Shown here: piece by piece, positions 24,492-33,485 of the stretch | How the letters are laid out: each line of letters starts with the position of its first letter | Position numbering within the stretch: the first letter of the stretch is position 1 | DNA from: PALSA-607 sp963737705 | Lineage (GTDB): Bacteria; Actinomycetota; Actinomycetes; Acidothermales; Acidothermaceae | Reading direction: 5' to 3' | Length of the DNA stretch: 64,000 bases | NCBI GenBank assembly: GCA_963737705.1 | Contig: CAVTTP010000006.1 | Location: forward strand, 1-64,000 | The notes under the pieces: model-generated | The model's input: the letters and a program-made list of their open reading frames with translations, nothing else | Database searches by the model: none | What the model was told of the DNA's origin: nothing | Translations under genes and position numbers: made by a program

Positions 24492-25150
24492 CTCGACCGG
24501 AGCCCTCGGGTCACGATCTGCAGGCACGCATCGATAAGTGCTTGCCGCTCGTCCAGAGGAACCGCCGACAGAGGGCCGAGCAGCAGCATCGATAGGCCAT
24601 GCGCGATACCCCAACCAGTCTTGGCGGCGGCGTCGTACTCGTCGGGGTTGAGTACACCGGTAGCGACCAGCTCATCGAGCCGGTCGGTGAGCAGCGTCTC
24701 GGGTGTCAACAGGTTCTCGGCGTTTGCGCGTTCGTGCATGCCCGTCTTCTCCGGTGACGTGAACGCGGTCGCGAACAACCCAGGCTCGTCGAGAGCAAAG
24801 CGTACGTAGCCCCGACCCACTGCTTCCATCCGCGCCTGCGCGTCGAGCGCAGGGTCGTCCGTCGGCAGGCACCGATCGAGTTCAGACTGCATCACTAACG
24901 CCATCCGGTTAAGGGCGACCAGCGCGACCTGTACGACCAGGTCAGGTAGCGAATCGAAATGCCGGTACGCCGCATTTGGCGACACCCCCACCCGCCGGGC
25001 CGCTTCGCGCAAGACAATCGCGCCCGGTCCACCCTCATGAGCGAGCTCGACGGCGGCCTCGATGAGCGCATGGCGCAGGTCGCCGTGGTGGTACGGGTGG
25101 GCCCTGGGTGAGGCAGCGGCTGGTGCGGGAGGGGGGGTCACGAGAAACAT
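24488..25150 (-). CDS. TetR-family transcriptional repressor
   Basis: About 220 residues. The N-terminal helix-turn-helix (ALIEAAVELAHEGG, then LREAARRVGVSPNAAYRHF) is typical of TetR repressors. A C-terminal TetR_C/WHG-like ligand-binding domain follows ('RGYVRFALDEPGLFATAF'). ATG 25150 is preferred over 25171 because a paired palindromic operator begins at 25151. It is divergent from the MMPL exporter gene, which it most probably represses along with itself. Confidence 0.9.
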   Translation of the reverse strand: MFLVTPPPAPAAASPRAHPYHHGDLRHALIEAAVELAHEGGPGAIVLREAARRVGVSPNAAYRHFDSLPDLVVQVALVALNRMALVMQSELDRCLPTDDPALDAQARMEAVGRGYVRFALDEPGLFATAFTSPEKTGMHERANAENLLTPETLLTDRLDELVATGVLNPDEYDAAAKTGWGIAHGLSMLLLGPLSAVPLDERQALIDACLQIVTRGLRSS

Positions 25151-25193
25151 GTTGACAGCGTGAACATCCATATGGCAAGTTCACGGTGTCAAC
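25151..25193. promoter_or_regulatory. two-site TetR operator
   Basis: Two 15-bp sites, GTTGACAGCGTGAAC (25151-25165) and GTTCACGGTGTCAAC (25179-25193), lie 28 bp apart centre to centre. Each is itself an imperfect palindrome GTTnACnnnGTnAAC, and the two are reverse complements with one mismatch. They fill the gap between tetR and the MMPL gene. Confidence 0.75.
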
Positions 25194-25222
25194 ATCAAGC
25201 AGCCGACGTCAGGGAGCCTGCC

Positions 25223-27355
25223 GTGTTCTACACATTCGGATCGATCATCGCCAGGCGTGCACGGCTCGTTCTGGCGCTCAGCGTCGCGGCGCTACTGGTG
25301 TTCGCCGTTCTCGGCGTCGGCGTCTTCGGGCGGCTGCTTTCCGCCGGCTTCGACAACCCGGCGTCCGCCTCGAGCAAGGCCAAGGTGCTGCTCGACCAGA
25401 AGTTCGGCGGCGACCCCGACATGATCTTCCTGGTGCACGCCACCAGCGGCACGGTCGACGGCGCCGCAGCGACAAGCAGCGGCGAGGCCCTCGCGGCGAA
25501 GCTTGCGACCGACCCCAGATTGACCGGCGTCACCTCTTACTGGACGACGCACTCCCCAAGCCTGCGGTCGAAGGACGGCACCGACGCGCTGATCCTGACC
25601 CGGGTAGTGGGCGACGACAACCAGGCGGCGACCACGTCGACCAAGTTGCTCTCCGACTATGCCCACGAGAACACCCCTGCCGCGACCGTGCGCATCGGCG
25701 GCGCCCTCGGCACCGGCATCGGCGGTCAGGTAACCAAGGACCTTGCCGTCGCCGAGAGCATCGCGGTGCCGCTCACCCTCATCTTGCTGATGGTCGTGTT
25801 CGGCAGCGTGGTCGCGGCACTGCTGCCACTGAGCATCGCGGTGCTCGCAATCTTCGGCACCCTCGCCGAACTCAACGTGCTCACTCACGTCACGAGCGTC
25901 AGCATCTTCGCGATCAACCTGACTACTGCGCTCGGCCTCGGTCTGGGCATCGACTACGCCTTGTTGATGGTGAGCCGTTTCCGTGAAGAACTCGCGAACG
26001 GCGTCGACGTGCCAGAAGCAGTAGCGCGGACGACGGCAACTGCCGGCCGCACGATCGCTTTCTCGGCGTTAACAGTGGCGGCTGCGTTGGCAGCGATGAT
26101 CGTCTTCCCCGTCTACTTCCTGAAGTCTTTCGCCTACGCGGGCGTTGGCGTCACGGTGTTCGCTGCCATGGGCGCACTGGTCGTGATGCCCGCGCTGCTG
26201 ACCGTGCTCGGCCACCGGGTCAATGCCGGCCGCATCCCTGGCATCAAGAGGGTGCGCAGTGCCGAGACTCCGTTCTGGGGACGGCTGGCCAAGGCGGTCA
26301 TGCGTCGTCCGATCATTGCGGCAGTGCCCGTCATCGCCGTGCTGCTCTTCATGGCAACTCCACTTTTGAAGGTGACCTTCGCGGCACCTGATGACCGGGC
26401 ACTCCCGACGAGCGCAGCGAGCCACCAGGTGGGCGACGCGTTGCGTAACGACTTCGCCACCGCGCCCAGCGTCACCGATGTCGTGGTCTCCCCTGCGTTG
26501 TCACCGGCCGCCCTGGCAACGTATGAAAGTGAATTGAGCGCAGTGCCAGGAGTGCAGCACGTCGTCAACTCCGGCACGGTGTCCGGCACGCAGCGACTCA
26601 CAGTCACGACCGGCCTGTACAGCACGTCTGGTGCCGCGGCAACGATGGTCAAGCAGGTCCGAGACATCGCGGCACCGCCCGGTTCGCACGTGCTCGTCGG
26701 TGGTGACACGGCCGCACTGATCGACGGCAAAGAGGCGATCAGCTCACGCTTGCTACTCGCCGGCGGCATCATTGTCGTGACCACGTTCATCCTGCTGTTC
26801 TTGTTCACCGGCAGCATCGTGCAACCGGTGCGGGCGCTGCTGGGTAACGTGCTCACCCTTGGAGCAACCCTCGGCGCGATGGTGTGGATCTTCCAGGACG
26901 GCCACTTTTCGAAGCTGCTCGGGTTCACTCCGACGCCCACGAACACCTCGATGCCCGTGCTGCTGTTCTGCATCGCCTTTGGCTTGTCCATGGACTACGA
27001 GGTTTTCCTGATGAGCCGCATCAAGGAACTGCACGACGGCGGCGCATCGAACGCTGACGCCGTGACCCGCGGCCTGGCGCGAACCGGCCGAATCGTGTCG
27101 ACAGCTGCAGCCTTGCTCGCTGTCAGCTTCTTCGCCTTCGCGACCAGCAAGGTGAGCTTCATCCAGTTCTTCGGTCTCGGTACCGGCCTGGCGATCCTCA
27201 TCGACGCCACACTCGTGCGTGGTGTGCTGGTGCCTGCCTTCATGCGGGCATTCGGTGAGAACAGTTGGTATGCGCCGAAGGTGCTGCGTCGCTTGCACAA
27301 CCGCATTGGCCTCAGCGACGCCGAGCCACCCGCGCGCCAACTCGTCGACGCGTGA
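25223..27355 (+). CDS. MMPL-family RND exporter
   Basis: About 710 residues with the MMPL layout: one N-terminal helix, a large extracytoplasmic loop, five or six helices (~190-345), a second loop and six more helices (~535-695). Typical signatures are 'GLGIDYALLMVSRFREEL' and 'FGLSMDYEVFLMSRIKE', with the proton-relay Asp-Tyr pairs. MMPL proteins export lipids or drugs across the inner membrane. The start is set at GTG 25223, preceded by AGGGAG. The longer frame to 25160 would run through the operator. It is probably induced when TetR binds its ligand. Confidence 0.9.
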   Translation: MFYTFGSIIARRARLVLALSVAALLVFAVLGVGVFGRLLSAGFDNPASASSKAKVLLDQKFGGDPDMIFLVHATSGTVDGAAATSSGEALAAKLATDPRLTGVTSYWTTHSPSLRSKDGTDALILTRVVGDDNQAATTSTKLLSDYAHENTPAATVRIGGALGTGIGGQVTKDLAVAESIAVPLTLILLMVVFGSVVAALLPLSIAVLAIFGTLAELNVLTHVTSVSIFAINLTTALGLGLGIDYALLMVSRFREELANGVDVPEAVARTTATAGRTIAFSALTVAAALAAMIVFPVYFLKSFAYAGVGVTVFAAMGALVVMPALLTVLGHRVNAGRIPGIKRVRSAETPFWGRLAKAVMRRPIIAAVPVIAVLLFMATPLLKVTFAAPDDRALPTSAASHQVGDALRNDFATAPSVTDVVVSPALSPAALATYESELSAVPGVQHVVNSGTVSGTQRLTVTTGLYSTSGAAATMVKQVRDIAAPPGSHVLVGGDTAALIDGKEAISSRLLLAGGIIVVTTFILLFLFTGSIVQPVRALLGNVLTLGATLGAMVWIFQDGHFSKLLGFTPTPTNTSMPVLLFCIAFGLSMDYEVFLMSRIKELHDGGASNADAVTRGLARTGRIVSTAAALLAVSFFAFATSKVSFIQFFGLGTGLAILIDATLVRGVLVPAFMRAFGENSWYAPKVLRRLHNRIGLSDAEPPARQLVDA

Positions 27356-27357
27356 AA

Positions 27358-27377
27358 GCGCCGGTCGAAGCCGGCGC
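27358..27377 (+). terminator. hairpin after the MMPL gene
   Basis: A 7-bp GC stem (GCGCCGG / CCGGCGC) with a six-base loop begins two bases after the MMPL stop. There is no U-tract, so it may be a weak terminator or mRNA-stabilising hairpin. The rest of the 27356-27642 interval shows no further feature. Confidence 0.45.
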
Positions 27378-27642
27378 CCCGACGCACTTCGCAGCGAAGC
27401 GGCAGCCCTTAGCACTATCAGCGGCAGACTCGGCCACTGCGATGTCGGCTGCGCTGCCGGTCACGACGAATGCATCGTCACGCATGCAAAGAATCACGCA
27501 TGAAATGAATACTGCCCTCCCATTGGGCTGATCGGCTCAACAGGTCAGCCGAACGGTTCCCCGAAACTCCTGCTCCCGTCGAGTGCCGGCCGCTAAAGTC
27601 GTTCAGACTGCAGACTTGGCTTGGGTTACATACGGGGGATTC

Positions 27643-30600
27643 ATGCTGCACCGCAGACCGTTGCGCGCCCTGACCGCAATTGTCGTTGGCACCGCGAGCT
27701 TTGCTGTCGTCGGCCTAACGGTAGCGAGTCCGGCCGGCGCGAGCCCCGGTCCGGTCAACCTCGACTCCGGGGTTTCGGGGCAGCCGAAGGATGTCCATCT
27801 CTGGGCCGCAAGCACCGCGGGCATTCTCTACTCGGTGACCGACCTCGGCGGAGGTGGCACGGAGGATACCTTCATGCAGCCAACCGGTGGCTCTAGCACA
27901 ACGCTGCCGGCAGACATCGTCCCGTCTAGCAGATCATCCGCGATCGTCGGCTCGATGATCGGGAGCTTCGACGACGTCTCGACGTTCACGTACATGACCA
28001 TTACCGGCTCTGCCAGTGGCACGGCCACCGTGCCTGCGGGCGCTACGTTCCAGGCGACCAGCGCTGATGGATACCTGTATTCGGCAGTCCCGAACGGCTC
28101 GACTGCGACCCACATTTACGACTTCAATGTCAGCACGCACGCAACGACGGACATGGCCACGGTGCCCGGCACCCCGTCATGGTTCTACGTGTATGCCTCG
28201 ACGAGCGGCGTCCTGATCGAGACCTACGAGACAGAAGCAATTCCGCCCGCGTCGCTCTACTACGTCAGCTACGCCGCACCGACCCAGCTCATTCAGTTGG
28301 CGTCGTCAGCGCCGGTCTCGAGCCTGCCCGTGCTCGGTACCGACTCGGCGGCCTGGATAGAGAATCCAACCATCGGCGAAGACGAATCGACGTTCATGCC
28401 GGCCGACTCGACCGTCGTCCGCATCCGGCTCGACGGCACGAATGAAGTTCGCACGACGCTGCCCTACGCGGCCGGGGTCGCCATAACTCCGACGCAAACC
28501 GGCGTCACGATCCAAAACCCCGACTTCTCCGAATACTTCGAGACGATGCCAGCCGCCGGTGGAGCGCTGACCACCTATCCGACGTCGGCGTCTGACATCG
28601 CCCTCGCCGCAGGCAACTCGTTCCTCGTGAGCTTGAACGGCACCCCAGCCACGGCCGGCTTGTACACGATGACCTCTGCCGCAGGCCCCGCGACCCAAAT
28701 CATTGCCGCCGGTCCGCAGGCCCTGCACGCGACCGCCATCTCGTTGTCACCCGGCCGCGCAACGTGGGTCGACAACGGTATCGGCGCGGGTACATGGAGT
28801 CGCCCGCTCTCGACGTCTGGGTCGACGCTCACACCAGGCACCCCCAGCATCATCTCGTCGGTGTCCGACCCATCGACCGACACTCCCCTCTCGTCGTCGG
28901 GCTCTCGAACTGCCTACATGGTGAACACTCCAACCGCTGAGGCCCTTTGGGTCAGTGGGCCGACTGGAACCCAGCAGATCCCGAACCCCATGGGAACAGA
29001 CGGCGTGACAATCTCGGGTACCCGGCTGTTGGAAAACCAATACGACGGTTCGGCGATGCTGTTCGACTTAGTCGCGGGTACGTCGACGAACCTTCCCGCG
29101 CCGGTAGGCCCGACGTGGGCGTCGTTCAGCGGCCAGCAGCCGTACCAGCTCTCGGGAAACAAGCTCGCCTGGCTAGCATCCGACGGTTCGGTATGGGTGA
29201 AGAACCTCGACACCAACGTGGCGACCCAACTCTCGCCGGCGCTCATTGGGGCGGGACAGACCGTGACCGGCAGTGTGGCGATCGCGGGTGACACGGTCGC
29301 GTGGAACGTGTCGGTGTGCACAACCTCCGGGCTCACTACGACGTGCCTCGGTCAGTATCTGAGCTACCGAAACATCGCCACGATGGGCCCCATTCAGACC
29401 ATTCCGTCTGCCGGCCCGCTGCAAATCGCCCTTTCTCCGCAGTACCTCGCGTACAACACCTACAACCCGGCGACCACCAAGTGGGATTTGTACGTCAACC
29501 CGCTGTACACCTCGACGGTGACCGACATCGCACCGCTGACGGTCGCCTTCGAGCGGCAGTTTTCAATATCGGGATCGACAATCGGTTGGCTGGGCAGCGA
29601 CGGACTTGCGCACGCTCAGGCACTCGCGCACATCACCGAGCGGCCGCGGTACTTGGGTAACGGCATCGCACCCTCGAGCCTCGTCGCCGACGGCACGCAG
29701 ACCTGGAACGGCGACTTCGTTGCGTCGACGAATCTCACGACCTGCACGGTGACCATCAAGTCAGGTTCCACGACAGTGCGCGCATTGCCGTGTGACTCGA
29801 GCCAGACGCCGTTTGGCGAGGGCCTGGTCAGCTGGGACGGCAAGAACAGCGGGGGCACCCTCGTCGCTGCCGGTTCGTACACGTGGACGTTGACCGGCGC
29901 GAACGCTGACGGCACTTTGCTGGACGCCGACGGTGGCTCGACCGCAATTACCGGGACGATCACTGTGACAGCTGCCACGACCGGCGGCGGTGGCGTGGCG
30001 GCGGCGGTGGCGGTGGCGGCGGCGGCGGTGGCGGTGGCGGTGGCGGCGGCGGCGGCGCTAGTTCCGGCGGCGGCAGTGCGGGTGGTTCGACGGCTGCTGT
30101 CGACAGACTCTCCGGTGCCGACCGTTTCGCTACGGCGGTTGCGGCGTCGCAAGTGGAGTTCCCGTCGGGCGGTGCGGATGCAGTGGTACTCGCCCGTGCC
30201 GACGACTACGCCGACGCACTCGTCGGTGGACCGCTTGCCGCGCAGAAGAACGGGCCACTTCTCCTCACCACGGGCGCAGGGTTGCCTGCGGCGACAAAGG
30301 CCGAACTGACCCGCGTGCTCGCCAGCGGAGGACAGGTGTATTTGTTGGGCGGCACGTCTGCCATCCCTGCTTCTGTCGAGGCACAGCTCAAGGCGATGGG
30401 TTACCAGACGACTCGCCTCGCCGGGTCGAACCGCTACGCCACTGCAGTGGATGTTGCCAACGCCCTCGGCGATCCGGCCACCATCTTGCTCGCGACCGGT
30501 GCCAACTATCCCGACGCATTGGCGGCCGGGCCGGCCGCGGCTCATGTTGGTGGTGCAGTGTTGCTCACAGGCGGATCGGTCATGCCCAGCGAAACAGCTA

Positions 30601-30974
30601 CCTACCTAGCAGCTCACGCGACGACGACGTACGCGATCGGCGGTCCGGCCGCGGCTGCGGCTCCGACGGCCCACGTCATCGCCGGTGCTGATCGGTATGC
30701 CACCGCAGTCGCCGTCGCCACCACGTTCTTCACGGCGCCCACGACGGTAGGTATCTCGACAGGCACCAACTTCCCTGACGCGCTCGCGGCCGGGGCATTG
30801 CTCGCGCACGTCGGCGCGCCTCTTGTTCTGACGAGCGCCGACAGTCTCCCCAGCCTGACACTGCAGTACCTGACGTCGGTCGCCAGCTCCGCGACGTCCG
30901 CCCATATCTTTGGCGGCACGTCGGCGGTCAGCGACTCAGTGCGGACGGCGGTCAGCACCGCCCTGCAGCACTGA
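27643..30974 (+). CDS. large cell-wall-associated protein with cell-wall-binding repeats, frameshifted in its Gly tract
   Basis: The signal peptide starts at ATG 27643 (GGGGGA upstream) and ends around ASPAGA-SPG. A ~650-residue region of TolB/WD-like beta-propeller repeats follows, then a FlgD-like Ig segment ('VSWDGKNSGGTLVAAGSYTWTL', about 29700-29970). Next comes a GGC/GGT tract (29983-30057) and three cell-wall-binding-repeat-2 units ('LSGADRFATAVA', 'LAGSNRYATAVDVAN', 'IAGADRYATAVAVA'). The frame breaks near 29995, where one G is missing: downstream codons continue in the -1 frame to the stop at 30974. The intact product would be ~1,110 residues, secreted and bound to the wall. Without correction, translation ends at 30309 in unrelated sequence. 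Confidence 0.8.
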
Positions 30975-30996
30975 CCGCCTCAGGAATCGACACGAC

Positions 30997-31347
30997 TCAG
31001 CCGTTGGCGGCGACGCCTACCCGGTGTCCCTGCGCATCGGCGAACACACCGAAGCTGGTGCCGGGAACGTGCTGGGCGGGCTGAATGATCTTGCCGCCGA
31101 GCTTCTCGGCCTTGGCGAGCGTGGCGTCGACGTCCTGGACGCCGACGAAGAAGAGAACCTCGTCCTCCGCGCTTTGGCGCGGGCTGATCGCCACGTAGGT
31201 GCCGCCTTCCGCTCCGGTGTCAATGAAGGTGTAACCGGGAAATGCGCCTTCTGAGGCGACCTTCCAACCGAACAACTCACCGAAGAACGCGCGCGTAGCG
31301 TCGGGGTCGGCCGAACGAATCTCGGCGTGAATCACGGGATGGGCCAT
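30997..31347 (-). CDS. glyoxalase/VOC-superfamily protein
   Basis: A 116-residue protein with two beta-alpha-beta-beta-beta halves: 'VIHAEIRSADPDATRAFFGELFGW' and 'VGVQDVDATLAKAEKLGGK', ending 'FGVFADAQGHRVGV'. Metal-type residues (His7, Glu9) are present, but the substrate is unknown. ATG 31347 has TAGGAG upstream. It converges on the cell-wall protein gene. Confidence 0.88.
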   Translation of the reverse strand: MAHPVIHAEIRSADPDATRAFFGELFGWKVASEGAFPGYTFIDTGAEGGTYVAISPRQSAEDEVLFFVGVQDVDATLAKAEKLGGKIIQPAQHVPGTSFGVFADAQGHRVGVAANG

Positions 31348-31512
31348 GACGATGCTCCTAAGTCGATGCGGTCGCGTGGAGGGGATTGCAGACAACTTCA
31401 CGACGATCCAGCGGAGCGAAAATCGACAGGGGCCAGCCGTCCGGTTCACCGATGAATGTTGGTCGGCCGGGACGTCTTAGCTACTTGGAGTCCGAGTGCA
31501 AAGGAGCGGGAG

Positions 31513-31867
31513 ATGTCCCAGACGCTCGACGAGCCGCGGATCGAGGAACGGGCAGCACATCGACATGGAGCGGCAACTGGAGGTGGAGGTCGGGTTCGCG
31601 ATCGCAAGCTCGCTGGACGGCGACGAGCGGGCGTTGGTGGGGGTGTTGCCAGCGGGACGCTACGCAGTCACCGTGCACCACGGACACCCCGACGGCCTGA
31701 TCGGTGCAGTCACGGCGCTACTCAAGTGGGCGAAGGCGCAGGGTCTCGTCTGGGACATGACACCCGAGCCCGGAGGCGAACGATGGGGATGCCGCCTTGA
31801 GACCTACCTGACGGACAGCCCCGACATGGACACGTGGGACACCGAGCTCGCGTTCCGCCTTGCTTGA
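31513..31867 (+). pseudogene. GyrI-like effector-binding-domain gene with internal deletion
   Basis: An RBS (AAGGAG) precedes ATG 31513. The first 16 residues, MSQTLDEPRIEERAAH, look like the start of a GyrI-like/AraC effector-binding domain. The frame then changes near 31560, and the C-terminal two thirds (MERQLEVEVGFAIA ... TELAFRLA) continue in another frame from about 31556 to 31867. Roughly 40-50 residues expected between the halves are missing. The shorter frame from ATG 31565 could still be translated but would lack half of the fold. Confidence 0.6.
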
Positions 31868-31987
31868 GCAGCAGTCAAACTGGTTCGCAGCACCAAGCTC
31901 AGGGGAATGTCAGGGTCATCCACGAGGTGGCGAGGGCAGGAAGTTCGGCAGAATGTCGGCCTTCGGTGCGAGGTTAGCGGGGTGATT

Positions 31988-32704
31988 ATGCGTTCTCTTG
32001 GACACGGACTCGGATCCGAAGTGAGCCGGATTCGCGACACCATCAGCCGCCGGTGGGTGGAGCGTGGTGTCCGGGGCTACCTGCTCACTGCCGTCATCGC
32101 ATCAGCGATCGTGCTCATGTGGTGGGCGGACCACACCGCAGGTAAGTCGGTAGTCGCGATGTGTTGCGGCGAGCGCGAGAACGCACCGATTGGTGTTTCG
32201 TTGGTGCGGGTGCCTGGCTCGCTTCTCGCACCGGCAGCGCTGTTGCCGGTATGGGGCTCTGTGGTGCAAGTCCTGCTTGCGTTCGGAATCTCGGAGGCCG
32301 CCGTGGGCGCTCGTCGGACACTGACGGTGGCCGGCCTGGCGCACGTGATCGGCACGCTCGCAGGCCGCTACTTCGTCTGGTACGCACCCGCGGTACTTGG
32401 CGGACTTCCCGCCTCCTGGCGGTATGCGTTGGATACCGGACCATCGGCCGCGACCTGCGGCCTGGCTGTGTATGTCGCCATTGTGATGGGCTGTCCGCGG
32501 CTTGGTGGCTTGCTCGCGGTTGCTGTGTTGGCTGCTTGCGCGCTGCATCCGGATTTGGCCGGTCGAGAGCACATCGTTGCGCTCGTAGTCGGCGCTGCAG
32601 CTGCCGCCGTCCAATTAATGATCTTCCGCCGCGCTGCGCGGCAACTCCTGGCTAGCGGTAGCGGCCTGGAGGACGACTCAGTTCGGCGGGTAGCCATCGC
32701 TTGA
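31988..32704 (+). CDS. rhomboid-like six-helix membrane protein
   Basis: About 238 residues with six hydrophobic helices. The segments 'DTGPSAATCGLAVYVA' (compare rhomboid G-x-S) and 'GREHIVALVVGAAA' (compare the late His) suggest a rhomboid-like fold found in actinobacteria. The catalytic Ser/His assignment is uncertain. The frame is open to 31907, but ATG 31988 sits just before the basic N-terminal stretch. Its last 53 bp overlap the convergent gene at 32652-33119. Confidence 0.65.
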   Translation: MRSLGHGLGSEVSRIRDTISRRWVERGVRGYLLTAVIASAIVLMWWADHTAGKSVVAMCCGERENAPIGVSLVRVPGSLLAPAALLPVWGSVVQVLLAFGISEAAVGARRTLTVAGLAHVIGTLAGRYFVWYAPAVLGGLPASWRYALDTGPSAATCGLAVYVAIVMGCPRLGGLLAVAVLAACALHPDLAGREHIVALVVGAAAAAVQLMIFRRAARQLLASGSGLEDDSVRRVAIA

Positions 32705-33119
32705 GTTGTCCTGCGGAGCCCGATTGGCGCCAGGAGAAAATGACGACGACGAACGCCATCAGCGCTAGAGCAGCCGCGGTCCAGGGATACACCGCGGCGT
32801 AGAACGGCGTTTCTAGCTGCAACCGACGTCCACCGTCGGAAACCCTTAGCGCGACGCGGTCGCCCTGGTCGACACCCGACGCCGTACTAACGTCGAGTTG
32901 CCCGGTTCGGTTGTGGCCCGCCCACAGGTACCGGACGCTCGCGATCCGGTCCGCCCCCACTCCGACCACCGACGCGGCGACGTAGTCGGTGTTTCGGTAG
33001 GCACGCTCGATTGACGCGCTCTTAACCTGGCCGGCGACCAGCGTCAGCACGGCGGCGATCAACAGTGATGTGACGGCGAGGGGTGCCGCAGAAGAACGAC
33101 CGTCCCGTACCACCCGCAT
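32652..33119 (-). CDS. two-helix membrane protein of unknown function
   Basis: A 155-residue protein with helices at ~14-32 and ~108-128 flanking an extracytoplasmic beta-rich loop ('GVDQGDRVALRVSDGGRRLQLETP'). It resembles DUF3592-type small membrane proteins in outline, but I do not recognise it firmly. Its 3' end overlaps the rhomboid-like gene by 53 bp. Confidence 0.65.
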   Translation of the reverse strand: MRVVRDGRSSAAPLAVTSLLIAAVLTLVAGQVKSASIERAYRNTDYVAASVVGVGADRIASVRYLWAGHNRTGQLDVSTASGVDQGDRVALRVSDGGRRLQLETPFYAAVYPWTAAALALMAFVVVIFSWRQSGSAGQLKRWLPAELSRPPGRYR

Positions 33120-33159
33120 GGTGGCCCGCCCTTCAACTCTCCGAATCTCAAACGCCCAG

Positions 33160-33261
33160 TCAGTAGCAGCGCATTGTCAGAATCGCGATGACGGCGAGGC
33201 ACGCATCGAACAGGCCGCACACCATCACCGCGCCGACCGCTACATAGCCGACCGCTCTCAC
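33160..33261 (-). CDS. possible 33-residue hydrophobic peptide
   Basis: A GTG at 33261 opens a frame ending at TGA 33162-33160. The product starts VRAVGYVAVGAVMVCG and ends LTMRCY: a basic start, two short hydrophobic runs and three Cys residues. It lies 40 bp upstream of the two-helix membrane gene on the same strand. No strong RBS is present, so this is tentative. The remaining sequence to 33485 shows only the repeat at 33390. Confidence 0.25.
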   Translation of the reverse strand: MRAVGYVAVGAVMVCGLFDACLAVIAILTMRCY

Positions 33262-33389
33262 CAGCCACCCCGACTCAAGGCGTACGCGCTGGCCCCATTG
33301 CGTTGGCTGACACCGCTCGCGCCAGTGGACCCATGATTGATCTTGCTTGCCTTAGCTGAAGACTTCGTGAAGGTGCCAGGCGTGCATCT

Positions 33390-33422
33390 TCACGCACTCG
33401 TCATGCGATACGAATAGCTTCG
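33390..33422 (+). repeat. 33-bp upstream repeat, copy 1
   Basis: It matches 34935-34967 at 30 of 33 positions (core CACGCACTCGTCATGCGA, then CGAATAGC). It ends 63 bp before the LCP gene. The conservation suggests a shared promoter or operator. Confidence 0.7.
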
Positions 33423-33485
33423 CCGAAAGAGCATCGCGGCTTGGTAACGGTCGCGTCCGAATAGTGGCGGGAGGGACCGCGGCCG

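Noticed and set aside
30000..30309. C-terminal extension of the surface protein in its original frame (Ala/Val run then Arg-rich)
   Set aside because: This is out-of-frame reading of the Gly tract and wall-binding repeats.
33070..33336. 88-residue plus-strand frame upstream of the LCP gene
   Set aside because: Mostly antisense to a membrane-protein start and Arg/His-rich, with no RBS.
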